A stretch of 64,000 bases of DNA, from assembly GCA_964624795.1 (NCBI GenBank), contig CAZUZS010000012.1, positions 1 through 64,000 on the forward strand. The letters are read 5' to 3'. The notes below the pieces were generated by a model that had not been told where the DNA came from, made no database searches, and was given only the letters and a program-made list of their open reading frames with translations. Both the position numbers and the translations under genes were made by a program. Positions 25,364 to 34,085 of the stretch are shown here, one piece after another (position 1 is the stretch's first letter; the number at the start of each line of letters is the position of its first letter). This DNA is from CAZUZS01 sp964624795. Lineage in GTDB: Bacteria; Calditrichota; Calditrichia; RBG-13-44-9.

Positions 25364-26847
25364 TTTTTGCCAATCTGTTCACCCTTCTCCCGCTCATTAT
25401 TTTGGCCGCTACGCCGGTTGTGGCAATGCTGGTGATCGCCATTTATCGCAGCCACCTGTTGACGGTTCTCCTAACACTTCTCGGATTGTTGCTGGCATTT
25501 ATCGCCATCCCGTGGACCTACAGCATCGGGATTCGCCAGGTTACCCCGCTGCTAAACCTGGACGGGTACGCACTTTTTTACATCGGGCTTTCATTAGCCG
25601 CCGCTTTCGCGGTAGCGGTGTTGTCTTACGGCTACCTGGAAAATCGGGAAGGCCGGAAGGAAGAATACTACCTGCTGCTTTTATTAGCTACGCTGGGCTC
25701 ATCGGTTTTGGCGGCCAGCACTCACTTCGCCTCGTTCTTCCTGGGTTTGGAAGTGCTCAGCGTTTCGCTCTACGCCCTTGTTTCCTACCAGCGCACCAAT
25801 GAAAACGCCATTGAGGCGGGGATAAAATACCTGGTGCTGGCGGCAACGTCATCGGCAATCCTGCTGTTTGGCATGGCACTGATTTACTCGCAGGTAGGAA
25901 CCATGGAGTTCGCTTTCATCGCATCCCGGTTGGCTACCTACCAGGTTAACCAAGTCGTGCTTTTGGCCGGTTTTGCGCTGGTGATTTCCGGCATCGGATT
26001 CAAACTGGCAGTTGTTCCATTCCACATGTGGACGCCGGATGTTTACCAGGGCGCATCGGCACCGATTAGCGGTTTCATCGCCTCGGTTTCGAAGGGCGGC
26101 ATGTTCGCACTGTTGTTCCGGCTCTTCATCGAATTCAATATTTACCGGCACCATACGTTGATGTTGATTTTCACGGTCATCGCCATCGCCTCCATGTTTG
26201 GCGGCAACCTGCTGGCCCTGCTGCAGCAGAATGTAAAACGGATTTTGGCCTACTCGTCCATCGCCCACCTGGGATACCTGCTGGTGGCATTTTTGGCGGG
26301 CGGCAATACCGGGGTGGAGGCCGCCACTTTTTACTGGGTAACCTATTTTATCACGATTATCGCGGCATTCGGAATCGTTACGATTCTTTCCACCGGCGAA
26401 AGAGAGGCAGAAAGCATCGAAGACTACCGCGGGCTGATGTGGGAGCGTCCCTGGCTCACCTTCGTTTTTACGGTTGTGCTGCTATCGCTTTCCAGCATCC
26501 CGCTAACTGCCGGATTTATCGGAAAATTTTATGTGATCGCCGCCGGCATCAAATCATCCTTGTGGGCGCTGGTGCTGATAATTGTGGTGAACAGCGCAAT
26601 CGGCTTGTATTACTACCTAAGAATTATCGTTGTGATGTATTCGCCGCCAGCCGGGGAAGAAAATGCCGCTTCATCGCTGCTGCCGTCCAACTCTTCAATT
26701 TCCCTGAGCGGAAGTTTTACTTTGGCGGCGCTGACCGTTTTTCTCATCTGGTTTGGCGTTTACCCCACCGGCATCCTTGCAATGATAAAGGTGATGGTAG
26801 CCACATTGACGTATTCAGTCCTCCCGGCTCACGTCGGTTTGTTTTAA
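25360..26847 (+). CDS. nuoN: NADH-quinone oxidoreductase subunit N
   Basis: A 495-residue antiporter-like membrane subunit (ND2), with about 14 helices. Visible landmarks are FFLGLEVLSVSLYALVSYQR (with the Glu of the channel, about 127-146), VPFHMWTPDVYQGASAPISG (about 219-238) and KRILAYSSIAHLGYLLVAFL. The ATG at 25360 overlaps the nuoM stop. It is the last nuo gene; a strong bidirectional hairpin terminator follows about 60 bases downstream. Confidence 0.97.
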   Translation: MIFANLFTLLPLIILAATPVVAMLVIAIYRSHLLTVLLTLLGLLLAFIAIPWTYSIGIRQVTPLLNLDGYALFYIGLSLAAAFAVAVLSYGYLENREGRKEEYYLLLLLATLGSSVLAASTHFASFFLGLEVLSVSLYALVSYQRTNENAIEAGIKYLVLAATSSAILLFGMALIYSQVGTMEFAFIASRLATYQVNQVVLLAGFALVISGIGFKLAVVPFHMWTPDVYQGASAPISGFIASVSKGGMFALLFRLFIEFNIYRHHTLMLIFTVIAIASMFGGNLLALLQQNVKRILAYSSIAHLGYLLVAFLAGGNTGVEAATFYWVTYFITIIAAFGIVTILSTGEREAESIEDYRGLMWERPWLTFVFTVVLLSLSSIPLTAGFIGKFYVIAAGIKSSLWALVLIIVVNSAIGLYYYLRIIVVMYSPPAGEENAASSLLPSNSSISLSGSFTLAALTVFLIWFGVYPTGILAMIKVMVATLTYSVLPAHVGLF

Positions 26848-26906
26848 TTCTGACTGCTTTTGCTAACGCGAATTTAAGCATCCCCATGTTTCCATCATTT
26901 TGGACC

Positions 26907-26940
26907 AAAAAAAATCCCGGCCTCTCAGCCGGGATTTATC
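26907..26940. terminator. Bidirectional terminator between nuoN and the TPR gene
   Basis: A perfect 10-bp stem (AAATCCCGGC / GCCGGGATTT, 26912-26921 with 26928-26937) with a six-base loop. An A-run (26907-26914) serves minus-strand transcripts and the ATTTATC side serves plus-strand transcripts. It lies between two convergent units (nuoN and the TPR gene) and can stop both. Confidence 0.88.
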
Positions 26941-26965
26941 AAATCAAATAGCGTACGGTGCTCGC

Positions 26966-27733
26966 TCAGGTTAGCTTTTTCAGCCGTTCCTTTGCTTCCT
27001 TTTTGTGCTTGGGATCTTCCCAATTGTTAACAGGCAATTCTTCTACCTTTTTGTATTCTTCAATTGCTTTTTCCTTCTCGCCCATATCCTCGTAGGTAAC
27101 TCCCAATTGGTAATAATTATTAATAAAGCCCGGATTTAGCTCGATTGCCTTTTGGAAATCTTTCACTGCATTTTCCAGTGAGGCTCCTTTAGGGATCCCA
27201 CCAAGAAAGATATTGGCAAATTTCTTTTCAATCCAGCTCAGGGTTGCCATCTTGCGATTCCAGCGACCGAGCACATGCCAGGCAAGGTAATCGTTGGGAT
27301 CCAGCTCAATCGCTTTTTCTACCTCCGCCTTCACATCTTTGGACATCTGCACGCGCTCCTTTGCTCCGGCATCCAGCGCTACTCTTCCCAGCGCAATAGA
27401 GAGATAAACATGGCCCTTCTCCCCGTCCGGATTCAATTTAATGGCATCCCGTGAGAGTTCTTCACCCTTCTTGAAGAAACGAGCCCGTTCGTCTTTCTTC
27501 TCCAACGCTTCGCCCATATCCAGGTAGGCGCGCGCCAATCTCCAGGTCGCTTCATAATCGGTGGAATCCATTTGCTTCGCTTTTGTGTAGAATTCCGCCG
27601 CTGCCTTGTTATTGAACGCCTTGTACGCTGAATCGCCTTGGGCAATCAATTCGGTAACTGCCGTCTGATCCTGCCCAAAAGCCAGGCAGACAATAATTAA
27701 AAGGAATAACAAGAATCCTGTTCTCGGAATCAT
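26966..27733 (-). CDS. Exported TPR protein resembling eukaryotic RMDN (FAM82) proteins
   Basis: A 255-residue protein with a signal peptide (FLLFLLIIVCLAFGQ) followed by tetratricopeptide-type helices. Residues ~58-160 give WRLARAYLDMGEALEKKDER, an intervening helix pair with DVKAEVEKAIELDPNDYLAW, and then HVLGRW. The stretch LSWIEKKFANIFLGGIPKGA (about 165-185), followed by a FQKAIELNPGF repeat, ELP and a WEDPKHKKEA end, matches the layout of the regulator of microtubule dynamics family. That similarity is from memory, not a search. AGGAGG precedes the ATG. It is likely periplasmic; the role is unknown in bacteria. It stands alone after the nuo terminator. Confidence 0.8.
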   Translation of the reverse strand: MIPRTGFLLFLLIIVCLAFGQDQTAVTELIAQGDSAYKAFNNKAAAEFYTKAKQMDSTDYEATWRLARAYLDMGEALEKKDERARFFKKGEELSRDAIKLNPDGEKGHVYLSIALGRVALDAGAKERVQMSKDVKAEVEKAIELDPNDYLAWHVLGRWNRKMATLSWIEKKFANIFLGGIPKGASLENAVKDFQKAIELNPGFINNYYQLGVTYEDMGEKEKAIEEYKKVEELPVNNWEDPKHKKEAKERLKKLT

Positions 27734-28084
27734 TTTGGCCTCCTACATTTGTTTGAGTAATTATTTATGCCCTGCACAAGAATTGGCGATAACTTCTATC
27801 GTTGAGGAGTTTGAGTCAAGTTAAACAAAGATCCTATTATTACTGGAATCAGGTTACAAAGCCTGTTCTGCAAAAGAAAAGCCTATAATAGTACAAATTT
27901 CCGGCATAAAATGCTACAACTAATTCGCGGAAGAAGCATGGCGCTTTCGGAAATTGGCATGGAAAAGTCGCCGGGCAAAACGGCATTGTGGATTACCCTT
28001 TTGTCTCTTTATTTTCCCTACAGATGGATTTCTTTATTCGCCTTAGCCTAAGCCTCAGCCTACACTTCACATTTCACATCAGCA
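27734..28084. other. Intergenic, nothing recognised
   Basis: About 350 bases upstream of the TPR gene and downstream of the baeRF gene. No reading frame of merit, strong hairpin or repeat was seen. It should hold the TPR gene promoter. Confidence 0.5.
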
Positions 28085-29236
28085 CTAGTACCGGAAAACC
28101 GCCGCGATGGGCGAATTGACCGGCATATTATCCGATTCATATCCGTAAACCGTTCCATCATGGACTATCGTATGAACCGCCGCAAAATCGAGCAGATCTT
28201 CATAGCCCATTTCCTTTTTGTCATAGATTTTCACACCATGGGTATTTGGATCAAATTGTCCCCATCTTTGCAGATGAATATCGACAAACAGGGATTCCAC
28301 TTTTCCGCTGTACGCGGCGGCAACAATTTCTTCCATATTGTTCGACGCTTTGCCCTTTCCCAGCAGATCCCGATAGCGGGCAATAGCGGCATTTTGTTCG
28401 GCCGAAAAAGCAGGCCCTACTGTTTCCCATGCCAACTGTGACAATCGGCCCGGTTCCAAAGCCTGCGGATCCTTCTCAATGCCTGCCTCAATGAGATGCG
28501 AATAAGAACTCGCTTTCCGGTAAATGGGCTGAAGGTATTCCAGACCGGCCAGAACCAGTGGGGCATTCTGGTTGTTCAAATAACTGCGAACACCCTTATC
28601 CACCATTCGGAAAAATTCCAGAATCTGCTTTTTATCATCCTCGATTCCGGTTCCATGGCCGTGAAACATTACGGTACGGCCGCCTTCGTGGGGCGTGGAT
28701 TCAGTATGAAATTGGTATTGCCGTTCCAGGTCGTCATATTTTAGCGCCTCTTCCAGGCTTTTGGGAACATCCGGCAGCTCAATTTCACGGACGCTGAACC
28801 GCGAAGCCTGGTAAAATTTCAAGTTCTTCTTATCCAGCGCCAGAATGAAATACAATCCGTCATTGCTTAAGACAGGAAGCAGCGGTTTCAGATAAAATCC
28901 GCGATTGACAATGACCAGTTCTGCAAATGTATAGGGTAAACGGTAATAAATAAAATTCTCCGAAGATAGAAAAAGTGTCAATCCATCGCTCTGGTGGTTC
29001 CAGAAAAAATTGTCCTCCAAAAGGGCTAATGCCGGTTTGAGCATTTGATTCACTTCACGCTCCTTAAAATCGTTCTCTAACAGCTCCTCCCCGGCACGCT
29101 TCAGAAGATTTTTAAATCGGATTGGATCCTGCCGCACTTCCTGCCCGGCGCGATGAGTGGGCATGTATAATGAAACACACGGTTCCGGTTTCTGATTGAT
29201 TAATTGCTCCAATACATCCTTTAACGGGTTATTCAT
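28085..29236 (-). CDS. Bacterial archaeo-eukaryotic release factor family 3 (baeRF3-like) protein
   Basis: A 383-residue protein of the baeRF superfamily (family 3 type), distant relatives of eukaryotic eRF1 and archaeal aRF1. Recognisable pieces are CVSLYMPTHRAGQEVRQDPI (about 20-39), a middle domain with GLYFILALDKKNLKFYQASR, and a C-terminal domain with PLVLAGLEYLQPIYRKAS, then GKVESLFVDIHLQRWG. No GGQ peptide-release motif is visible, as is usual for these bacterial proteins, which have been proposed to act on stalled or stressed ribosomes. AGGAGG lies eight bases before the ATG at 29236. An in-frame TTG one codon earlier is unlikely to be used. It is a single gene between the TPR protein and trkA. 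Confidence 0.82.
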   Translation of the reverse strand: MNNPLKDVLEQLINQKPEPCVSLYMPTHRAGQEVRQDPIRFKNLLKRAGEELLENDFKEREVNQMLKPALALLEDNFFWNHQSDGLTLFLSSENFIYYRLPYTFAELVIVNRGFYLKPLLPVLSNDGLYFILALDKKNLKFYQASRFSVREIELPDVPKSLEEALKYDDLERQYQFHTESTPHEGGRTVMFHGHGTGIEDDKKQILEFFRMVDKGVRSYLNNQNAPLVLAGLEYLQPIYRKASSYSHLIEAGIEKDPQALEPGRLSQLAWETVGPAFSAEQNAAIARYRDLLGKGKASNNMEEIVAAAYSGKVESLFVDIHLQRWGQFDPNTHGVKIYDKKEMGYEDLLDFAAVHTIVHDGTVYGYESDNMPVNSPIAAVFRY

Positions 29237-29481
29237 CAATGCATCCTCCTGTGGATATAAGCTAATTCTATTATCCTTCTTTCATCTCTTGCCTACCTTT
29301 TATATGCAGCGAACATCAATAAATGTTTCTTTTTCCTGTTATTTTTTCAGAATTCCCGGACTTGCTTTCTCGGCCACGAATTGCGCTATCGGCAATTTCA
29401 CAAGGAAAGGAAATGCGCTGAATAAACGCCTCCCATCCTCTTCATAATTTCGAGGAGTGGTTCCGGATCTCAATTGGCCGT

Positions 29482-30135
29482 TTACTCCTCAACCAGCACA
29501 TCTTTCACCTTGTTCAGGACATCTTCGTTTTCAACAAGAATGAGAAGCTGGTCATCGTCTTTCAGTTTGACCCCGCTGCGCGGAATAAGAATGCTGTCCT
29601 CCCGCATCAAAGCCACAAAATGAGCGCCGTCCGGCAGGCTGATATCCGAGAGGTGCTTTCCAGCTCCCTTGCCGGCAGCCATTTCCACCAGGCGCAAACC
29701 GCCGCGGGCAACCATTGAAAAATTTACGCGGTCGAAACCGTAAATAGCAGACAGGATTTCGGCAGCGGCGGAGATTTTGGGCGCAATTATTTTGCGCACC
29801 CCAATAGCCTGGCAGGCTGAGCGCAGGCCGACCCCATTCAGCTTGACAATGATTTTATCCACCTTAAGATTGTGGCCCAGCATGGCGATGACGGTATTTA
29901 GCGGATCGGAGCCGGTGGTTGCAATCAATGCATCAGCTTCCGAAAGCTGTGCTTTTTTTAGAATCTCCGGATTGGTTCCGTCGCCGTTCAAAACCAGGGC
30001 ATCCATTTCCGCTGCCAGCTCGTCGCAGCGTTTCTCATCAACATCGACCAGCACCAGCTCGTTTTTCTCACGTCTTGCCAGATAATGCGCCAATTCCAGC
30101 CCGATGTCCCCTACTCCTACAATCACAACTCTCAT
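29482..30135 (-). CDS. trkA: TrkA/KtrA-type potassium channel regulatory protein
   Basis: A 217-residue cytoplasmic RCK protein that gates the TrkH channel encoded just upstream. It has a Rossmann domain (VVIVGVGDIGLELAHYLA, Gly motif at residues 7-12; VDVDEKRCDELAAE for the ribose contact) and a TrkA-C domain (about 140-217). It has one RCK repeat, half the size of the E. coli two-repeat TrkA, so it should work as an octameric ring as KtrA does. An AAGGAG site lies inside the 3' end of trkH, and the two genes overlap as ATGA, so translation is coupled. Confidence 0.93.
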   Translation of the reverse strand: MRVVIVGVGDIGLELAHYLARREKNELVLVDVDEKRCDELAAEMDALVLNGDGTNPEILKKAQLSEADALIATTGSDPLNTVIAMLGHNLKVDKIIVKLNGVGLRSACQAIGVRKIIAPKISAAAEILSAIYGFDRVNFSMVARGGLRLVEMAAGKGAGKHLSDISLPDGAHFVALMREDSILIPRSGVKLKDDDQLLILVENEDVLNKVKDVLVEE

Positions 30136-31565
30136 TTTTTTCTCCTTTTTGATATCCAGACTGCCGGGTAAAAGACCACCAGAACCGGCAGTATTTCAAG
30201 CCGCCCCGCCCACATATCGATAATTAAAATAATTTTCAAAAAAACCGGAAGCGATGCCGAGGTGACGCCGCTTGATAACCCGACTGTGCCCAGGGCTGAT
30301 ACACTGTCAAATAATGAATTCGTCAGGCCAAATCCATAAAGAGAGAAGAAAAAAACCGATGCGCAAATCAAACCCAGATACGCGGCAAAGAATCCGAATA
30401 TTTGTTTCAATTCCTTTTCCGGGATGACCATATCGCCGTATTTGATGGGTAATTTCGCTTCTTCCGGTAAAAGCGCTCTGGATAAGAGCCACCGCACCAG
30501 GCGGAACATCACCAGAATGCGAAAGAGCTTCAGCCCGCCGGCGGTAGAACCGGCTGAGCCCCCGATTAGCATTAGCAAAATTGTCACCCACAAAATTTCT
30601 TTCGGCCAGGATGAAGGATGAATAAGGCTGAAACCAGTGGTGGTCATGGCTGTGGCTGCATGGAAAATGCTGGGAACAATCATTTTTGTACGGAAACCCC
30701 ACACTCCCCAGAAAACCAGAGAAGCAGCTGCAATAAAAATCAGCAGGTAGCGAAACTGCAAATCCCTGAAAAATCTCCGGAAGCCACGGTGCCGCAGCAG
30801 ATAATATGAGGGAAAACCAATCGCTCCCGAAATCATAAAAAGAACCACCAGCAGGTGGATAACGGTGCCTGAATAATACCCCATGCTGTTGCCCTGCGCC
30901 GCAAAACCGCCGGTGGAAACAGTGGCAAAAATATTCAGCATGGCGTCGAAAGGCCCCATCCCGGCGGCGACAAAAGCCCCGTATCCCAAAATAGTCAGGG
31001 TAAGATAGACGGTCAGAACAATGCGGGCAGTCGCCTTTACATCGCCCACCAGCTTTTCCTCGCCGAACTCAGAGGTGTACAATTGGAAAGCGCTTCTGCC
31101 GGGCCCCGCCAGGACGACCAGGGTCATGACGATAATTCCGGCGCCGCCCAGCCACTGGCTGTAGGCCCGAAAAAAAAGCAGCGAACTCGGCAACTGTTCG
31201 GCGTTTACAACAGTCAAACCGGTAGTGGTGAAACCGGACATCGATTCGAAAAAACCATCTACAAACGACAGTTCAGGGAGAAATGCCAACGCCCCAAACA
31301 GCGCAAACAGAAGGTACGCCAGGGCAGTGACCACCAGCGCCTCTTTGCCGGATAAATTCACTTCTTCGAAAAGGGAAGCCAGCCTTCCCAGAAGGTAATT
31401 CCCGGCCGCCAGGCCGCCAAAAATAAAGCTGTAGATAAATTCCCCGGCAGCCAGCGACATAATCAGGGGGACAACGAAAATGATTCCCAGCAGCCGCAGG
31501 ATGAGCCCCAGGTTTGCGGCAATCGCCCGATAATTGACCGGCTGAATATAGCGAATCCATGGCAT
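30132..31565 (-). CDS. trkH: Trk potassium uptake channel subunit
   Basis: A 477-residue inner-membrane K+ translocation subunit. The four pore loops are visible in order: SGFTTTGLTVV (about 112), ATVSTGGFAAQG (about 219), TAMTTTGFSLIH (about 310) and SALGTVGLSSG (about 425). Each supplies the conserved Gly of the selectivity filter. Between loops 3 and 4 is GGSAGSTAGGLKLFR, typical of the TrkH intramembrane gate region. There is no clear ribosome site before the ATG at 31565. It forms an operon with trkA. Together with the antiporter and MscS genes in this window it covers osmotic K+ handling. Confidence 0.93.
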   Translation of the reverse strand: MPWIRYIQPVNYRAIAANLGLILRLLGIIFVVPLIMSLAAGEFIYSFIFGGLAAGNYLLGRLASLFEEVNLSGKEALVVTALAYLLFALFGALAFLPELSFVDGFFESMSGFTTTGLTVVNAEQLPSSLLFFRAYSQWLGGAGIIVMTLVVLAGPGRSAFQLYTSEFGEEKLVGDVKATARIVLTVYLTLTILGYGAFVAAGMGPFDAMLNIFATVSTGGFAAQGNSMGYYSGTVIHLLVVLFMISGAIGFPSYYLLRHRGFRRFFRDLQFRYLLIFIAAASLVFWGVWGFRTKMIVPSIFHAATAMTTTGFSLIHPSSWPKEILWVTILLMLIGGSAGSTAGGLKLFRILVMFRLVRWLLSRALLPEEAKLPIKYGDMVIPEKELKQIFGFFAAYLGLICASVFFFSLYGFGLTNSLFDSVSALGTVGLSSGVTSASLPVFLKIILIIDMWAGRLEILPVLVVFYPAVWISKRRKK

Positions 31566-32155
31566 AATTTTAGGCCGCCATTTTTCTTTTTGAATGAATT
31601 TCTTTTACCGGCTGTCCCACTAACAACGGCAGCAGGCTCATTCCAATAATCACCATCCAGCCCCGGAAACCGGGATTGAAAATATGCAAAATATCGGCAA
31701 ACTCAGGAAGGTACACAGTAATGTGCAACTATTCAGTGCACATCCCCATGCCCTCAGAGATTTATATTGATTTCGTTTCGGAAAATCGGCGCGCTATTTT
31801 ATTTCCGCAACAGATAATGCTCCCTCCTCACACAAAAACCAGATTTTTAAACAAATAAACTCTACTCCCCTTCACGCGCTGGTTTGGTGCTTGTCGATTT
31901 CAGTCTTAAGTTCAGAGGCGCATGTTAAGTGTTTTTTTAAGCCCAGGATATTCCACCGCTCTATTTAATGCCTTCCAAATCGATGCCATCTTCTTGCCGA
32001 AGTCTGTTGCCATTCACCCGGGCGCTTTTCGACAATTTCCCACCGGGAGAATGCGAATCCAGCCGGGGGATGTCAAATTTATTCGGCCATGTCTAACTCT
32101 TCCGAACAATCTGACCCTGTTTTTTGGGGCTATCAATAAAATCACGGGTGTTTTT
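31566..32155. other. Intergenic, nothing recognised
   Basis: About 590 bases between the YtxH gene and trkH, AT-rich. The short open frames on either strand lack ribosome sites and protein-like composition. I found no clear promoter, terminator or repeat. Confidence 0.5.
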
Positions 32156-32479
32156 TCAGGACATAAATTTCATCTTCGAATCGATCGACTCCCTTAAATT
32201 CCCAAATCTATCCATAACGTTGTCAACAACAGATTCAGTATTTTTTCGGACTTTTTCAAATTGCTTCTCAGTATCCTTGATGAATCTTTCCGTTTTTTTC
32301 TGAACATTTTCTGCCTGTGCTTCGGCTTCTTTGAAAAGCCTGGAAGATTTCCTTTGAATATCTTTGCGCATTTTTTTGCCCGATTTGGGAGCATACAGCA
32401 GTGTTACTGCCGTGGCTGCCAGTCCTCCAACCAGCAGGCCTTCTGCGAATCCTATTCCGAGTGATTTACCGTTTTTCAT
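32156..32479 (-). CDS. YtxH domain-containing protein
   Basis: A 107-residue protein with an N-terminal hydrophobic, glycine-rich segment (GFAEGLLVGGLAATAVTLLY) ending in the YtxH signature APKSGKKMRKDI. It is followed by a long charged, coiled-coil-like helix (about 45-107). It is probably membrane-anchored with a helical tail. The family is widespread, often stress-associated, and of unknown mechanism. GGAGGTG lies just before the ATG. Confidence 0.85.
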   Translation of the reverse strand: MKNGKSLGIGFAEGLLVGGLAATAVTLLYAPKSGKKMRKDIQRKSSRLFKEAEAQAENVQKKTERFIKDTEKQFEKVRKNTESVVDNVMDRFGNLRESIDSKMKFMS

Positions 32480-32650
32480 TTTACACCTCCGTTATTTATT
32501 TTAATTATGCTAAAAACTCCAGTTATTTTTACATCGCAACGCGCCAAAAGTTTTGCTATTTACAGCAGATTTACCTCATGGCCGGGTTTTAATTTTCTTT
32601 CAACCGGACTTGGCGCACTGTCGGCCGAAACGCGGATATCCGATTTTACG

Positions 32651-34078
32651 TCATCCTCCCCCCAGGCATTGCAGCGCTGCCTGTGCTGCATGATATCCGC
32701 ACATACCGTGCACCCCGCCGCCCGGCGGAGTGGAAGATGAGCAGAGGTAGATGCCATCCGCCGGAGTCGAATAAGGAGACAGGCGAATGGCTGGCCGTGT
32801 GAAAAGCTGGCGCCAATTCTGAATACCGCCGTTGATATCGCCGCCGACATAATTGGGATTGTATCGCTCCAGATCCTGTGCCGTCATCGTATGCCGGGAC
32901 AGGATCAAATTACGGAAACCGGGGGCGAATCGCTCCACCTGCTTTTCAATGCGCTCAGTCATATCCATCATTGAGCCATTGGGAACATGGCAATACGCCC
33001 AGGCGGTATGTTTTTCAGCCGGCGCCCTGCTGGAATCGAAAACACTCGGCTGCGCAAATATCACAAACGGTTTCTGCGGATGCTCTCCATTCCACACAGC
33101 CCTCTCAGCTCTGGCGATCTCGTCGATGCTGCCACCCAGGTGCAGGGTGCCGGCATTTCGGCACTTTTCAGGACGGAATGGCGCCGGCTCGCTGAGCGCC
33201 CAGTCAATTTTAAACGCCCCCATACCGTACCGGTAATTTTCAAGCTGATGGCGGTAGCGATCCGCGAATTTCTCTCCCGCAATTTTCAGCAACTGCCGGG
33301 GGCCGACATCCAGAAGAACTGCCCGGTGCGCCGGAAGATCTTCCAGCGAATTGACATAACGCCCGGTTTCAATTTCCCCGCCCTGCGAAAGGAGATATCC
33401 GGACAGTGCATCCGCCAGCTTTTGCGAGCCGCCCCGCGGCAAAGGCCAGTTGAACACATGTCCTAATATGTTCAGCACCAGCGCAATCCCGGCGGTGACG
33501 GGCTGCTCCAGGGGCAGCATGGAATGAGCGGCCAGCCCGGCGATGAAAGATCGCGCGGTGTTCCCCCGGAAATGGCGGGCCGCAAAGCCTTCCGCTGAAT
33601 GCACGGCATGCCGGGCGAACCGGAATACCGCCAGCGGATTATCCGGCAGCCGAAACGGCCCTAGGATGTCCGGTGCAAACTTTTCCCACCTGGCGGCCAG
33701 CGGCTTTACCAGCCTTTCATACACGCCGGCATCTTCGCCTAATGTGGACGCAGTTTCTTCAATAGATTCCAGGAGCACGGCCGCGCTGCCGTCATCGAAT
33801 GGATGCGCCATCGCTGCGGGCGGATAAATCCACTCCACGCCGTGCCGCGACAATGGAAGCGTGCGGAAAAAGGGGGAGCCGGCGGCCAGAGGATGAACCG
33901 CCGAACAAATGTCGTGCACAAAGCCGGGCAGCGTGAGTTCGGCGGAGCGCATTCCGCCGCCCACCGTTTCGGAGCCTTCCAGCACCCTTACCGAACAGCC
34001 GGCTTGTGCCAGGCAAATGGCGGCCGCCAGCCCATTGGGGCCGGAGCCGACAACAAGTGCGTCGTATCGGGCAGGCAT
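32651..34078 (-). CDS. Phytoene-desaturase-like FAD oxidoreductase (PYROXD2-type)
   Basis: A 475-residue flavoprotein with an FAD-binding Rossmann motif at the very start (DALVVGSGPNGLAAAICLAQ, residues 6-25) and GGGMRSAEL soon after. It ends with SSSTPPGGGVHGMCGYHAAQ, the C-terminal FAD motif of the carotenoid desaturase/amine oxidase superfamily. The closest remembered group is the pyridine nucleotide-disulfide oxidoreductase domain 2 (PYROXD2) type rather than true CrtI. No carotenoid genes are nearby. The ATG is seven bases after the stop of the Rieske-AIF gene, so the two are co-transcribed. The substrate is unknown. Confidence 0.85.
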   Translation of the reverse strand: MPARYDALVVGSGPNGLAAAICLAQAGCSVRVLEGSETVGGGMRSAELTLPGFVHDICSAVHPLAAGSPFFRTLPLSRHGVEWIYPPAAMAHPFDDGSAAVLLESIEETASTLGEDAGVYERLVKPLAARWEKFAPDILGPFRLPDNPLAVFRFARHAVHSAEGFAARHFRGNTARSFIAGLAAHSMLPLEQPVTAGIALVLNILGHVFNWPLPRGGSQKLADALSGYLLSQGGEIETGRYVNSLEDLPAHRAVLLDVGPRQLLKIAGEKFADRYRHQLENYRYGMGAFKIDWALSEPAPFRPEKCRNAGTLHLGGSIDEIARAERAVWNGEHPQKPFVIFAQPSVFDSSRAPAEKHTAWAYCHVPNGSMMDMTERIEKQVERFAPGFRNLILSRHTMTAQDLERYNPNYVGGDINGGIQNWRQLFTRPAIRLSPYSTPADGIYLCSSSTPPGGGVHGMCGYHAAQAALQCLGGG

Positions 34079-34085
34079 GGCAAAC

